A stretch of 64,000 bases of DNA. It comes from Haemophilus parainfluenzae. GTDB lineage: Bacteria; Pseudomonadota; Gammaproteobacteria; Enterobacterales; Pasteurellaceae. Each line of letters begins with the position of its first letter. The first letter of the stretch is position 1. Location of the stretch: contig NZ_QEPQ01000002.1 of assembly GCF_003252795.1 (NCBI RefSeq), forward strand, positions 248,001 to 312,000. Reading direction: 5' to 3'. Made by a program: the position numbers and the translations under genes. Below, piece after piece: positions 8,895 through 18,210 of this stretch. The notes beneath the pieces were generated by a model. The model was not told the origin of the DNA and ran no database searches. It saw nothing but the letters and a program-made list of their open reading frames with translations.

Positions 8895-10460
8895 ATGTTA
8901 GACGTTGTTGATCTCTCACGCTTGCAGTTTGCGTTAACTGCGTTATATCACTTCATTTTTGTACCATTAACATTAGGTTTATCTTTCGTTCTTGTGATCA
9001 TGGAAACCATTTATGTTAAAACGGGCAAAGAAGTATATAAAGACATGACTAAATTCTGGGGTAAGTTATTTGGTATTAACTTTGCTCTAGGGGTAACGAC
9101 CGGTATTATCATGGAGTTCCAATTCGGGACAAACTGGTCTTATTATTCTCACTATGTAGGTGATATTTTCGGTGCGCCATTAGCGATCGAAGCATTACTT
9201 GCATTCTTCTTAGAATCCACTTTCGTGGGTCTATTCTTCTTCGGTTGGGATCGTTTAACTAAAGGTAAACACTTACTCGCAACTTACTGCGTAGCCTTTG
9301 GTTCAAACCTTTCTGCAATGTGGATTTTAGTGGCAAATGGTTGGATGCAACATCCAGTAGCGGCAGAATTTAACTTTGAAACCGTTCGTATGGAAATGAC
9401 CAGCTTCTTAGATCTTTGGTTAAATCCAGTTGCGCAAAGTAAATTCTTACATACATTAACAGCAGGTTATTCAACTGGTGCCATGTTTGTATTAGGTATT
9501 AGTGCATTCTATTTATTAAAAGGCCGTGATATTGGTTTTGCTAAACGTTCATTCTCTGTAGCGGCAACCTTTGGCTTTATCGCGGCATCAGCAGTATTAA
9601 TTATGGGTGATGAATCAGGTTACGACATCGGTAAAGCACAACCTGTGAAATTAGCTGCAATGGAAGCTGAGTTTGAAACTCATCCTGCACCAGCTCCATT
9701 CCACCCAGTGGCGATTCCAAATACTGCAGAAATGAAAAATGATTTTGCGATTGAAATCCCATATTTAGGTGGTTTAATTGCAACGCGTTCTTTAGATACT
9801 GAAATCGTTGGTTTGAAAGAAATTCAAGCAAAAAATGAAGGTCGTGTTCGTAACGGTATGGTTGCTTATGATTTATTCACACAATTAAAAGCAGAGAAAA
9901 AATCAGCAGGCCAAGTAAATCCAGAAACTAAAGCAAAATTTGATGAAGTCAAAGGTGATTTAGGTTTCGGTTTATTATTAAAACGTTACACAGATAAAGT
10001 TGTAGATGCAACGGATGAACAAATTAAACAAGCAGCACGTGATACTATTCCAAACGTAGGTCCTAACTTCTGGGCGTTCCGTGGTATGTTAGCGGCAGGT
10101 GGTTTAATTATTTTACTGACCTTTGGTGCATTTGTTCAAAATTTACGTAACAAAGTCACTTCTTCTCGCTTATTACTTAAAGCATTGCTTTGGGGTATCC
10201 CATTGCCAATCTTAGCGATTGAATTTGGTTGGTTCTTAGCTGAATTTGGTCGTCAACCGTGGGCGATTTATGAAGTATTACCGGTGGGTGTGTCTGCCTC
10301 TAACTTGAGTGTAGGTGACTTATGGTTCTCTATCGGTTTAATTTGTGTACTTTACTTCTTCTTCATCATTGCGGAAATGTATTTGATGTTTAAATATGCA
10401 CGTTTAGGTCCAAGTGCATTGAAAACCGGCAAATACTATTTTGAGCAATCATCTAAATAA
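8895..10460 (+). CDS. cydA: Cytochrome bd ubiquinol oxidase subunit I
   Basis: Heme-bearing subunit of the high-affinity quinol oxidase in the inner membrane. 521 residues, matching the long Q-loop E. coli form. The N-terminus [19 protein letters not shown] places the heme ligand His19. Conserved [13 protein letters not shown] near residue 450 is typical. Strong AGGAG ribosome site at 8885-8889. It begins a cydA-cydB-cydX-ybgE operon. Confidence 0.98.
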   Translation: MLDVVDLSRLQFALTALYHFIFVPLTLGLSFVLVIMETIYVKTGKEVYKDMTKFWGKLFGINFALGVTTGIIMEFQFGTNWSYYSHYVGDIFGAPLAIEALLAFFLESTFVGLFFFGWDRLTKGKHLLATYCVAFGSNLSAMWILVANGWMQHPVAAEFNFETVRMEMTSFLDLWLNPVAQSKFLHTLTAGYSTGAMFVLGISAFYLLKGRDIGFAKRSFSVAATFGFIAASAVLIMGDESGYDIGKAQPVKLAAMEAEFETHPAPAPFHPVAIPNTAEMKNDFAIEIPYLGGLIATRSLDTEIVGLKEIQAKNEGRVRNGMVAYDLFTQLKAEKKSAGQVNPETKAKFDEVKGDLGFGLLLKRYTDKVVDATDEQIKQAARDTIPNVGPNFWAFRGMLAAGGLIILLTFGAFVQNLRNKVTSSRLLLKALLWGIPLPILAIEFGWFLAEFGRQPWAIYEVLPVGVSASNLSVGDLWFSIGLICVLYFFFIIAEMYLMFKYARLGPSALKTGKYYFEQSSK

Positions 10461-10474
10461 GCAGGAGATGGATT

Positions 10475-11614
10475 ATGCTTGATTATGAAATTCTACGTAT
10501 TATTTGGTGGGTGCTAGTTGTTGTATTGCTTATCGGTTTCTCTGTAACAGATGGATTCGATATGGGCGTGACCGCACTTTTACCCGTAGCTGGTAAGAAA
10601 GAAGTAGAAAGACGTATTATGATTAACTCTATTGCTCCACACTGGGATGGTAACCAAGTTTGGTTATTAACTGCTGGTGGTGCAATCTTCGCGGCATGGC
10701 CGATTGTTTATTCTGTGGCGTTTTCAGGCTTCTATATTGCCTTATTCCTTGTGTTAGCTGCGTTATTCTTCCGTCCAATTGGTTTTGAATATCGTGCGAA
10801 AATTGATAATCCAACATGGCGTGCCGTGTGGGATTGGGGCTTATTTGCGGGTGGTTTTGTACCTGCATTAGTATTCGGTGTAGCATTTGGTAATTTATTA
10901 CAAGGTGTACCATTCGAATTAAATGAGCTTTCACAAGCAACTTACACAGGTTCTTTCTTTGCATTATTAAACCCATTCGCATTACTTTGCGGTGTGTTAA
11001 GCCTTGCAATGTTAGTGACTCACGGTGCAAACTGGTTACAAATGAAAACCACTGCTGCATTGCGTGATCGCGCAAGAGCGATAACACAAATCGGTGCATT
11101 AGTGACATTAATTACTTTTGTACTTGCAGGTGTGTGGCTTTCTTTCAAAGATGGTTATGTGGTGACTAGCACGATTGATCATTTTGCAGCGTCAGCACCA
11201 GCTTCAGGTAAGCAAGTAGCAGTTGAAGCAGGTGCATGGTTCAAAAACTTCAATGAAAATCCAGCTTTATGGGCATTCCCAGTATTAGCTGTGGTTGGTG
11301 CATTATTAAATGTGGTTGCATCTAAAGCAAATCGTTGTGGTTTTGCGTTCTTCTTCTCTGTATTAACAATGGCTGGTGTGATTATTACTGCGGCAGTATC
11401 AATGTTCCCATTTGTAATGCCTTCAAGTACTCATCCAGAACAAAGTTTGTTAATGTGGGATGCAACGTCAAGTGAATTAACATTAACCTTAATGTTCTAC
11501 TTGGCATTAGTATTTGTTACCATCTCATTGCTTTACACCATTTGGTCATACTACAAAATGTTTGGTCGCTTGGATGAAAGCTTTGTTGAAGACAACAAAA
11601 ACTCATTATACTAA
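10475..11614 (+). CDS. cydB: Cytochrome bd ubiquinol oxidase subunit II
   Basis: Second membrane subunit of cytochrome bd oxidase; 379 residues with about nine membrane helices, starting MLDYEILRIIWWVLVVVLLIGF and containing DGFDMGV and the family segment WDGNQVWLLTAGGA. It starts 14 bases after cydA with AGGAG upstream. An uptake signal (10571-10579) is embedded in codons 33-35. Confidence 0.98.
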   Translation: MLDYEILRIIWWVLVVVLLIGFSVTDGFDMGVTALLPVAGKKEVERRIMINSIAPHWDGNQVWLLTAGGAIFAAWPIVYSVAFSGFYIALFLVLAALFFRPIGFEYRAKIDNPTWRAVWDWGLFAGGFVPALVFGVAFGNLLQGVPFELNELSQATYTGSFFALLNPFALLCGVLSLAMLVTHGANWLQMKTTAALRDRARAITQIGALVTLITFVLAGVWLSFKDGYVVTSTIDHFAASAPASGKQVAVEAGAWFKNFNENPALWAFPVLAVVGALLNVVASKANRCGFAFFFSVLTMAGVIITAAVSMFPFVMPSSTHPEQSLLMWDATSSELTLTLMFYLALVFVTISLLYTIWSYYKMFGRLDESFVEDNKNSLY

Positions 11615-11625
11615 GGAGAAACAAT

Positions 11626-11724
11626 ATGTTATACGTAATTTGGGTAGTGGGTGTGTTGGCTGCAGTTATGGTGAGTGCTAAATTAACCATTGGCAAAGAA
11701 AAGTCAGGTAAATTTGACGAGTAA
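11626..11724 (+). CDS. cydX: Cytochrome bd oxidase small subunit CydX
   Basis: A 32-residue single-span membrane peptide that stabilises the CydAB hemes. It reads MLYVIWVVGVLAAVMVSA, then a charged tail KLTIGKEKSGKFDE. AAGGAG lies 7 bases upstream. It follows cydB by 11 bases, and its stop codon overlaps the ybgE start by one base. The N-terminal MxYxxW pattern and position leave little doubt. Confidence 0.93.
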   Translation: MLYVIWVVGVLAAVMVSAKLTIGKEKSGKFDE

Positions 11725-12014
11725 TGATGATTAATTCACTCTATCAATTAAGTAATAAGGGTTCCTTGCGAACCCTTTCGTTTATTTTGGCGTTATTTTT
11801 AACCGCGGCTTTCTTTTTAAATTTAAATCAATTTTCGACCGCACTTCGAACTGCACATCCAGCTTGGATTCTTGCGATTTTTTGGGGATTGATTAATTTG
11901 TGGATCCACGGTATCGGATTTGAAATTCGTCGAGCAATATGGCAGCTCGTTTTCTTGCCGTTTATTGGTTATTTCACCACAATAATTGCCATTGTTCAGC
12001 ATTGGTTTTTATAA
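11724..12014 (+). CDS. ybgE: Cyd operon protein YbgE
   Basis: Small inner-membrane protein of 96 residues with about three hydrophobic spans, found behind cydX in many cyd operons; its function is not established. The ATG at 11724 overlaps the cydX stop (TAATG), which implies translational coupling; a second ATG follows at once (11727). One uptake signal (11838-11846) lies inside. The Trp-rich last third is typical of the family. Confidence 0.82.
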   Translation: MMINSLYQLSNKGSLRTLSFILALFLTAAFFLNLNQFSTALRTAHPAWILAIFWGLINLWIHGIGFEIRRAIWQLVFLPFIGYFTTIIAIVQHWFL

Positions 12015-12085
12015 GAGCGATAGACAAATATTATTATTTGGATCTTGCACATCTAATGAACAGGTTCTAAAATAAGCGGCTTGTT

Positions 12086-12514
12086 ATGGCTGATAATTTG
12101 AGCATTATTTTGAATAACCAATGTTTTACCTTTCCGGTTCGTGTCTATTATGAGGACACGGATGCAGGCGGAGTAGTGTATCACGCACGTTACTTACATT
12201 TCTTTGAGCGTGCGCGAACTGAATATTTAAGAACGCTTAATTTTTCCCAACAATCATTATTGCAGGAACAACAGTTAGCTTTTGTGGTCAAAACCATGTC
12301 TATTGACTATTGTATTCCGGCAAAATTGGATGATTATCTTATTGTCGAAACTGAAATAACGGCAGTGAAAGGAGCAACAATTCTCTTTGAACAGCGGTTA
12401 GTTCGTGAGACAGTGGTGTTATCGAAGGCTACTGTTAAGGTAGCCTGTGTTGATCTAGGCAAAATGAAACCTGTCGCAATTCCTGAAGAATTAAAAGCGG
12501 CATTTTTAAAGTAA
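12086..12514 (+). CDS. ybgC: Tol-Pal system acyl-CoA thioesterase YbgC
   Basis: Hot-dog-fold thioesterase of 142 residues, first gene of the tol-pal cluster. The catalytic signature [26 protein letters not shown] lies near residues 22-47 (broken here for reading: active Asp in EDTDAGG). E. coli YbgC acts on acyl-CoA and binds ACP near the inner membrane. No clear terminator separates it from the cyd operon, 71 bases upstream, so partial read-through is possible. tolQ starts 20 bases later. Confidence 0.94.
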   Translation: MADNLSIILNNQCFTFPVRVYYEDTDAGGVVYHARYLHFFERARTEYLRTLNFSQQSLLQEQQLAFVVKTMSIDYCIPAKLDDYLIVETEITAVKGATILFEQRLVRETVVLSKATVKVACVDLGKMKPVAIPEELKAAFLK

Positions 12515-12534
12515 ATAACTTTTCGGAGTATGCA

Positions 12535-13221
12535 ATGACTGCAGAATTGAACTTTTTAGATCTTTTTCTAAAAGCGAGTATCGTTGTTCAACTTGTAATT
12601 GTGATCTTGATTTCGTTCTCAATTATTTCTTGGGCAATCATCATTCAACGTAGCCGTATTTTGACGAGCGCGTTAAAAGAAGCGAACACTTTTGAAGATC
12701 GTTTCTGGTCTGGTGAAGATTTAAACAAACTTTATGATGGTTTATCTAATCGTCGTGAAGTATTAACGGGTAGCGAACAAATTTTCTTTGTTGGCTTTAA
12801 AGAATTCTCTCGCTTAAAACAAGTGAACGCAGATGCGCCAGAAGCAATCATTAAAGGTACGACTCGTGCAATGAACCTTGCGATGAATCGTGAAGTAGAA
12901 GCGCTTGAAAGTCGTGTACCTTTCTTAGCAACAGTGGCTTCTGTGAGTCCATATATTGGTTTATTTGGTACCGTTTGGGGGATCATGCACGCATTTATGG
13001 CGTTAAGTGGTGCGAAACAAGCAACATTACAAATGGTTGCTCCAGGTATCGCAGAAGCCTTGATCGCAACTGCAATCGGTTTGTTTGCGGCGATTCCAGC
13101 TGTAATGGCGTATAACCGTTTAAGCTTACGTGTAAATGCGATTGAACAAAATTATGGTAACTTCATTGATGAATTCACCACAATTTTACATCGTCAAGCT
13201 TTTGGTAAAGCGCCCCATTAA
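12535..13221 (+). CDS. tolQ: Tol-Pal proton channel subunit TolQ
   Basis: Inner-membrane protein of 228 residues, ExbB/MotA-like. Three membrane spans: about 16-38, 135-158 and 170-192, the latter with [13 protein letters not shown] and [21 protein letters not shown]. It forms the proton-driven TolQR motor that energises TolA. GGAG lies about 8 bases upstream of the ATG. Confidence 0.97.
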   Translation: MTAELNFLDLFLKASIVVQLVIVILISFSIISWAIIIQRSRILTSALKEANTFEDRFWSGEDLNKLYDGLSNRREVLTGSEQIFFVGFKEFSRLKQVNADAPEAIIKGTTRAMNLAMNREVEALESRVPFLATVASVSPYIGLFGTVWGIMHAFMALSGAKQATLQMVAPGIAEALIATAIGLFAAIPAVMAYNRLSLRVNAIEQNYGNFIDEFTTILHRQAFGKAPH

Positions 13222-13236
13222 AAATCAATGAAAAAT

Positions 13237-13273
13237 TGACCGCACTTGATAAATCAGACGAAAAGTGCGGTGG
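13237..13273. repeat. Facing uptake-signal pair between tolQ and tolR
   Basis: ACCGCACTT (13239-13247) and AAGTGCGGT (13263-13271) are separated by 15 bases and can pair. The 3' side is GATTTTAG, not a T-run, so this is not a normal terminator. It lies in the 78-base gap between two genes whose products must be made in a fixed ratio. Confidence 0.85.
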
Positions 13274-13299
13274 ATTTTAGCGAAGTTTTAGAGGAAATT

Positions 13300-13719
13300 A
13301 TGGCTCGTCGTCAGCGTAAAGACATTAAATCTGAAATTAACATCGTGCCATTTCTCGATGTTCTTTTAGTTTTAGTGTTAATTTTTATGGCAACCGCGCC
13401 GATTATCAGTCAGAGCGTTCAAGTGGAACTCCCTGATTCGGTGCAAAGTCAAAATGTATCAAATGAAGATAAAACACCGGTTATCTTAGAAGTAGCAGGT
13501 GTAGGGCAGTATTCGATTTCTATTGGTGGTCAACGCCAAGAAGGCCTTAACGAAGAAATGGTAACCCAATTATCAAAACAAGAATTTGATAAAGACAATA
13601 ACACAATGTTCTTAGTGGGCGGAGCAAAAGATGTACCTTATGAAGAAGTGATTAAAGCACTGAATTTACTACATCTTGCCGGCATTAAGTCTGTGGGTTT
13701 AATGACCAACCCAATTTAA
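13300..13719 (+). CDS. tolR: Tol-Pal subunit TolR
   Basis: ExbD-like protein of 139 residues: short cytoplasmic start MARRQRKDIKSEINIVPF, one membrane helix (about 17-38) with the functional Asp in FLDVLLVLVLIF, and a periplasmic domain. I place the start at the ATG 13300, which has GAGG 5 bases upstream and gives the family N-terminus. An in-frame TTG at 13246 would add 18 residues, but it lies inside the uptake-signal hairpin and has no ribosome site. Confidence 0.96.
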   Translation: MARRQRKDIKSEINIVPFLDVLLVLVLIFMATAPIISQSVQVELPDSVQSQNVSNEDKTPVILEVAGVGQYSISIGGQRQEGLNEEMVTQLSKQEFDKDNNTMFLVGGAKDVPYEEVIKALNLLHLAGIKSVGLMTNPI

Positions 13720-13737
13720 GAATAAGTAGGTAAAACC

Positions 13738-15033
13738 GTGCAGAATAATCGACGAAAAAAACGTGCAAATGAGTTTGTCATCTCTATTGCGATGCACCTT
13801 GCATTGTTTGGTTTGTTGATTTGGAGCTCTCTTTATCAAACCGTTGAAATAATGGGTGGTGGAGAAGGTGAAGGTGATGCCATGGGAGCTGTGATGGTCG
13901 ATACTGGCAGTGCAGCGCAGGAATGGGGACGTATTCAACAACAGAAAAAAGGTCAAACTGATAAACAGAAAAAACCAGAACCTGTAGTCGAAGAGAAAAA
14001 ATCAGAGCCTGAACCTGAACCAAATCAGCAAGAAATTGCGAAACAAGAAGAAATTAAGCGTCAGCAGGAAATTCAACGTCAAAAAGAACTTGAAAAACAA
14101 AAGCAGCAAGAAATTGAAAAGCAAAAACAGCAACAAGAGCTTGCTCGTCAAGAGGCGTTAGAAAAACAGAAACAAGCTGAAGAAGCGAAAGCAAAACAAG
14201 CAGCTGAAGCAGCGAAATTAAAAGCTGATGCAGAGGCAAAACGTTTAGAAGCTGCTGCTAAACAGGCAGAGGAAGAGGCAAAAGCTAAAGCGCAAGCTGA
14301 AGCTCAAAAAGCGAAAGAAAAAGCTGAAGCAGATGCTAAAGCCAAGGCTGAGGCAAAAGCGAAAGCGGATGCCGAAGCAAAAGCGAAGGCTAAGGCAGAA
14401 GCCGATGCGAAAGCCAAAGCGGAAGCCGATGCGAAGGCGAAAGCGGAAGCCGATGCGAAGGCGAAAGCAAAAGCTGAGGCTGATGCAAAAGCGAAAGCCG
14501 ATGCTGAGGCGAAAGCAAAGGCGGAAGCAAAAGCTAAAGCGGATGCAGAAGCGAAAGCGAAGGCTGAAGCAAAAGCTAAGGCAGATGCAGAAGCGAAAGC
14601 AAAAGCTGATGCAGCAAAACGTAAAGCAGATCAAGCGGCTTTAGATGACTTCATGAACGGCGGTGATGTCGGTGGTGGTGGTGCATCTAAAGGTGGTAAT
14701 GCAAATAAAGGTGGTACACAAGGTAGTGGTGCAGGACTTGGTGCTGGAGATGGTGGTAAAGTTGGTGACCAATATGCAGGTGTCATTAAACGTGAAATTC
14801 AACGCCGTTTCTTAAAAGATCCAAGCTTTGCCGGTAAAGTTTGTAGCATTAAAATCCAGCTCGGTCGAGATGGTACGATTTTAGGCTACCAACGCGTTTC
14901 AGGACCTGATGATATTTGTACTGCAGCATTAAGTGCGGTAGCTAGAACGAAAAAAGTTCCAGCAGCTCCATCTGATGCTATTTATGAGAAATATAAAGCG
15001 CCGACTATCGATTTTGATATCAATGCTCGATAA
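13738..15033 (+). CDS. tolA: Tol-Pal protein TolA with long Lys/Ala repeat helix
   Basis: Links the TolQR motor to Pal across the periplasm. 431 residues: short cytoplasmic start, membrane helix about residues 13-32, then a Gln/Glu/Lys-rich and then Lys/Ala/Glu/Asp-rich helix (about 60-300), a Gly-rich hinge (GGDVGGGGASKGG, about 304-345), and the C-terminal domain with two cysteines (VCSIKIQ and DDICTAAL). Start codon is GTG (13738) after TAGGTAAAA; it gives the right spacing after tolR. The helix is encoded by tandem repeats, so length may vary among strains. Confidence 0.96.
   Translation: MQNNRRKKRANEFVISIAMHLALFGLLIWSSLYQTVEIMGGGEGEGDAMGAVMVDTGSAAQEWGRIQQQKKGQTDKQKKPEPVVEEKKSEPEPEPNQQEIAKQEEIKRQQEIQRQKELEKQKQQEIEKQKQQQELARQEALEKQKQAEEAKAKQAAEAAKLKADAEAKRLEAAAKQAEEEAKAKAQAEAQKAKEKAEADAKAKAEAKAKADAEAKAKAKAEADAKAKAEADAKAKAEADAKAKAKAEADAKAKADAEAKAKAEAKAKADAEAKAKAEAKAKADAEAKAKADAAKRKADQAALDDFMNGGDVGGGGASKGGNANKGGTQGSGAGLGAGDGGKVGDQYAGVIKREIQRRFLKDPSFAGKVCSIKIQLGRDGTILGYQRVSGPDDICTAALSAVARTKKVPAAPSDAIYEKYKAPTIDFDINAR
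14407..14607 (+). repeat. Tandem repeats coding the TolA helix
   Basis: Two adjacent 24-base units (14407-14430, 14431-14454; 2 differences) encode AKAKAEAD-type octads. Farther on, two adjacent 42-base units (14524-14565, 14566-14607) are nearly identical. Looser copies surround them. All periods are multiples of three, so unit gain or loss keeps the frame. Confidence 0.85.
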
Positions 15034-15074
15034 TCGGTTTTAGGAAAGTAACAACGTTAAAATAAGGTGATTAA

Positions 15075-16358
15075 ATGAAATTGATCAAACGTGTTATGGG
15101 GCTATTTGTAGTGATGTTTGCATTTGCAAGCACAGCAATGGCAGAAGATGAAGTTCGAATTGTGATTGATGAAGGGGTTGATGGGGCTCGTCCTATCGCA
15201 GTTGTTCCTTTCGCAGGTTCTGCACCTGAAAATATTGGTCAAATTGTTGCTGATGACTTACGTAATAGTGGTAAATTTAACCCAATTCCAGTAAGCCAAA
15301 TGCCACAACAACCAACGACTGCAGCAGAAGTGAAACCAGAAGCTTGGACGGCTTTAGGTATTGATGCTGTTGTGGTAGGTCAAGTGACATCAACTGGTAG
15401 CGGTTATAACATTTCTTACCAATTGGTTGATACTGTAGGTGCATCAGGTACACCAGGTGCGGTACTTGCACAAAATAGCTATACAGTGACAAATAAATGG
15501 TTACGTTACGGTGCGCATACCGTGAGTGATGAAGTATTTGAAAAATTAACCGGTATTCGTGGTGCATTCAGAACTCGCATTGCTTATGTAGTGCAGAAAA
15601 ATGGTGGTTCACAACCTTATGAAGTTCGTGTAGCAGATTATGATGGTTACAACCAATTCATTGTCAATCGTAGCTCACAACCAATTATGTCTCCAGCTTG
15701 GTCTCCAGATGGTAAACGTTTAGCGTATGTATCTTTTGAGAACAAAAAATCACAACTTGTTGTACAAGACTTAGGTTCAGGTTCTCGTAAAGTGGTTGCT
15801 TCTTTCCCAGGACATAACGGTGCGCCAGCATTCTCTCCGGACGGTTCTAAACTCGCATTTGCTTCTTCACAAGATGGTTTATTAAACATCTATGTAATGA
15901 GCTCAAATGGTGGTACACCAACTCAATTAACTCGCGGTGCGGGTAATAATACAGAGCCATCATGGTCTCCAGATGGTAGCTCAATTCTCTTTACTTCAGA
16001 TAGAGGCGGTTCGCCACAAGTTTATCGCATGAGCGCAAGTGGTGGTGGTGCATCACCAGTTGGTGGTCGCGGTAGTGCGCAAATCAGTAGTGATGGTAAA
16101 ACACTCGTGATGATCAACGGTAATAACAACGTGGTGAAACAAGATCTCACCAGCGGTAGTTCTGAAGTATTAAGTACATCTTTCTTAGGTGAAAGCCCAA
16201 GTATTTCTCCTAATGGTATCATGATTATTTACAGCTCTACACAAGGGCTAGGAAAGGTGTTACAATTAGTTTCTGCAGATGGTCGCTTTAAAGCGAGTCT
16301 TCCAGGAAGTAATGGCCAAGTGAAATTTCCAGCTTGGTCTCCATACTTGACTAAATAA
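15075..16358 (+). CDS. tolB: Tol-Pal periplasmic beta-propeller TolB
   Basis: Periplasmic protein of 427 residues with a signal peptide ending FASTAMA (cut near residue 23), an N-terminal alpha/beta domain (PIAVVPFAG...), and a six-blade propeller marked by repeated PxWSPDGxxLAY units (about residues 210, 255, 297 and later). It binds Pal and TolA in turn. It starts 41 bases after tolA; pal follows after 24 bases. Confidence 0.97.
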   Translation: MKLIKRVMGLFVVMFAFASTAMAEDEVRIVIDEGVDGARPIAVVPFAGSAPENIGQIVADDLRNSGKFNPIPVSQMPQQPTTAAEVKPEAWTALGIDAVVVGQVTSTGSGYNISYQLVDTVGASGTPGAVLAQNSYTVTNKWLRYGAHTVSDEVFEKLTGIRGAFRTRIAYVVQKNGGSQPYEVRVADYDGYNQFIVNRSSQPIMSPAWSPDGKRLAYVSFENKKSQLVVQDLGSGSRKVVASFPGHNGAPAFSPDGSKLAFASSQDGLLNIYVMSSNGGTPTQLTRGAGNNTEPSWSPDGSSILFTSDRGGSPQVYRMSASGGGASPVGGRGSAQISSDGKTLVMINGNNNVVKQDLTSGSSEVLSTSFLGESPSISPNGIMIIYSSTQGLGKVLQLVSADGRFKASLPGSNGQVKFPAWSPYLTK

Positions 16359-16382
16359 AAAAACTCATTGAGGAGAAATCTA

Positions 16383-16850
16383 ATGAACAAATTTGTTAAA
16401 TCATTATTAGTTGCTGGTTCAGTAGCTGCATTAGCAGCATGTAGCTCATCAAACAACGATGCAGCAGGCAACGGTGCTAACAACGGTCAAACTTTCGGTG
16501 GTTACTCTGTTGAAGATCTTCAACAACGTTACAACACCGTTTACTTCGGTTTCGACAAATTCAACATCGAAGGTGAATACGTTCAAATCTTAGATGCTCA
16601 CGCTGCATACTTAAATGCAACTCCAGCTTCTAAAGTTGTTGTTGAAGGTAACACTGACGAACGTGGTACTCCAGAGTACAACATCGCTTTAGGTCAACGT
16701 CGTGCTGATGCAGTTAAAGGTTTCTTAGCTGGTAAAGGTGTTGACGCTGGTAAAGTATCAACTGTTTCTTACGGTGAAGAAAAACCTGCAGTGTTAGGTC
16801 ACGATGAAGCAGCATACTCTAAAAACCGTCGTGCAGTGTTAGCATACTAA
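16383..16850 (+). CDS. pal: Peptidoglycan-associated lipoprotein Pal (P6-type outer-membrane protein)
   Basis: Outer-membrane lipoprotein of 155 residues: [20 protein letters not shown], lipid-modified Cys20, then a Ser/Asn/Gly linker and an OmpA-like peptidoglycan-binding domain with [20 protein letters not shown]. In Haemophilus this is the P6 antigen. The start at 16383 has GAGGAG upstream. A TTG at 16368 extends the frame by five residues but lacks a ribosome site. The codons (TTC, AAC, GTT) look highly expressed. Confidence 0.98.
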   Translation: MNKFVKSLLVAGSVAALAACSSSNNDAAGNGANNGQTFGGYSVEDLQQRYNTVYFGFDKFNIEGEYVQILDAHAAYLNATPASKVVVEGNTDERGTPEYNIALGQRRADAVKGFLAGKGVDAGKVSTVSYGEEKPAVLGHDEAAYSKNRRAVLAY

Positions 16851-16875
16851 TTTTTAGAGAATTTTGATTCTTAGA

Positions 16876-16910
16876 AAAAGGGAGAGTAGAAATACTCTCC
16901 TTTTTTATTT
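16876..16910 (+). terminator. Terminator of the tol-pal operon
   Basis: GGAGAGTA (16881-16888) pairs with TACTCTCC (16893-16900) across GAAA, followed by six T. Confidence 0.95.
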
Positions 16911-16975
16911 GTTCTAAGATATTGTCAGAAATTGACGAGTATTCACGCAATTAACACAATTTCTTCAGATTTTTC

Positions 16976-17003
16976 TTGCGTCAGAAAATAAAATCGGTAA
17001 TAT
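16976..17003 (+). promoter_or_regulatory. Promoter of the tRNA-Lys cluster
   Basis: TTGCGT (16976-16981), 16-bp spacer, TAATAT (16998-17003), then a GC-rich start region ACGCACC. Such a GC-rich discriminator is typical of stringently controlled stable-RNA promoters. Confidence 0.65.
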
Positions 17004-17026
17004 ACGCACCTGTTACGAAATAATGT

Positions 17027-17102
17027 GGGTCGTTAGCTCAGTCGGTAGAGCAGCGGACTTTTAATCCGTTGGTCGAAGGTTCGAATCCTTCACGACCCAC
17101 CA
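17027..17102 (+). tRNA. tRNA-Lys (TTT), copy 1
   Basis: 76 bases including encoded CCA. Acceptor GGGTCGT/ACGACCC, D-loop GCTCAGTCGGTAGAGC, anticodon loop CTTTTAA with anticodon TTT, T-arm GGTTCGAATCC. Confidence 0.97.
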
Positions 17103-17127
17103 CTTTTATTTCGAAGAATTCCCAAAT

Positions 17128-17203
17128 GGGTCGTTAGCTCAGTCGGTAGAGCAGCGGACTTTTAATCCGTTGGTCGAAGGTTCGAATCCTTCACGACCCA
17201 CCA
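17128..17203 (+). tRNA. tRNA-Lys (TTT), copy 2
   Basis: Identical over all 76 bases to the copy 25 bases upstream; only the spacer differs. This looks like a recent or concerted tandem duplication. Confidence 0.97.
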
Positions 17204-17233
17204 TCTATTTTACAGATCATTATTTAACCGGTT

Positions 17234-17309
17234 GGGTTGTTAGCTCAGTTGGTAGAGCAGCGGACTCTTAATCCGTCGGTCGAGAGTTCGAGCCTCTCAC
17301 AGCCCACCA
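17234..17309 (+). tRNA. tRNA-Lys (CTT)
   Basis: 76 bases with CCA. Acceptor GGGTTGT/ACAGCCC, anticodon loop CTCTTAA giving CTT, which reads AAG. The body is close to the two TTT copies, with changes in acceptor, D-loop, variable and T-arm, each compensated, so it appears functional. Confidence 0.95.
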
Positions 17310-17431
17310 GTCAACATCTTATTCCTCCTATTTGTTAAAAAATTTACAAAAAATTAAAATATTTTCAAAATTCTTGACTATATTTAGCGGTTATTATGGT
17401 AGAATATCCACAAATTTAAGTCGGGCATAAA

Positions 17432-18151
17432 ATGTTACAAAATATTCGAATTGTTTTGGTTGAAACATCACATAGCGGGAACATCGGTTCTGCGGCGCGT
17501 GCGATGAAAACAATGGGATTATCCAATCTTTATTTGGTCTCACCAAAATCGGTGGATGAGCAATCTATTACATTAGCAGCAGGCGCTGATGATGTTGTAC
17601 GTAATGCCCACATCGTTGATACTTTTGAACAAGCAATAGAAGATTGCTCATTAGTGATTGGTACGAGTGCAAGATTACGTCATTTACAGAGTACGCTTAT
17701 TGAGCCAAGAGAGTGTGCAGAGAAAGCCAGTGCACATCAAGGGCAAGTAGCGATCGTGTTCGGTCGTGAGCGTGTTGGACTCACAAATGAAGAATTACTT
17801 AAATGTCATTATCATTTAAATATCCCTGCTAACCCTGAATATTCTTCGCTCAATTTAGCGATGGCAGTACAGTTGGTAAGTTATGAAATGCGAATGGCAT
17901 TTTTAACAAAAAATAAAACGGAAAGTACACTTTCAACGATAGAAGATATCTATCCAACAGCACAAGAAATGGAGTATTTTTTTGCTCATACGGAACAGGT
18001 GTATCAATCTCTTGGTTTTATTCAAAATCAAGGGGTTATACAAAAGTTAAGACGACTTTATAACCGTTCTTCTCTAGAAAAAAATGAATTAAATATTTTG
18101 CGAGGAATGTTAAGTGCGATTGAAAAACGCCTTAATCTGCAAAAAGAGTAA
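17432..18151 (+). CDS. trmJ: tRNA (cytidine/uridine-2'-O-)-methyltransferase TrmJ
   Basis: SPOUT methyltransferase that modifies position 32 of several tRNAs. 239 residues. Knot motifs are visible: [20 protein letters not shown] near 6, [14 protein letters not shown] near 110, and [16 protein letters not shown] near 127. It lies just before iscR, a common order, and its stop codon overlaps the IscR site. The start ATG follows a T-rich gap; a weak TTGACT around 17374 may be its promoter. Confidence 0.93.
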   Translation: MLQNIRIVLVETSHSGNIGSAARAMKTMGLSNLYLVSPKSVDEQSITLAAGADDVVRNAHIVDTFEQAIEDCSLVIGTSARLRHLQSTLIEPRECAEKASAHQGQVAIVFGRERVGLTNEELLKCHYHLNIPANPEYSSLNLAMAVQLVSYEMRMAFLTKNKTESTLSTIEDIYPTAQEMEYFFAHTEQVYQSLGFIQNQGVIQKLRRLYNRSSLEKNELNILRGMLSAIEKRLNLQKE

Positions 18152-18181
18152 AATTGACTATCATAGTCAGATAGGTAAACT
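18150..18181 (+). promoter_or_regulatory. iscR promoter with IscR type 1 binding site
   Basis: The 25-mer at 18150-18174 has the type 1 core TTGACTATCATAGTCAGATA, matching the E. coli consensus (GACT...AGTC with flanking YY/RR) except about four positions. It overlaps a -35 TTGACT (18154-18159) and, after 16 bp, a -10 TAAACT (18176-18181). This fits negative autoregulation by [2Fe-2S]-IscR. Confidence 0.8.
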
Positions 18182-18210
18182 ACCTAGATGGCGATTTATA
18201 GGGATGCTTT

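Noticed and set aside
13246-13299. Upstream TTG start for tolR
   Set aside because: It lies in the uptake-signal hairpin, lacks a ribosome site, and adds residues not seen in TolR; ATG 13300 has GAGG upstream.
14245-14634. 129-codon minus-strand frame in tolA
   Set aside because: A mirror of the Lys/Ala repeats; it reads as F/R/C/I repeats with no start signal or family resemblance.
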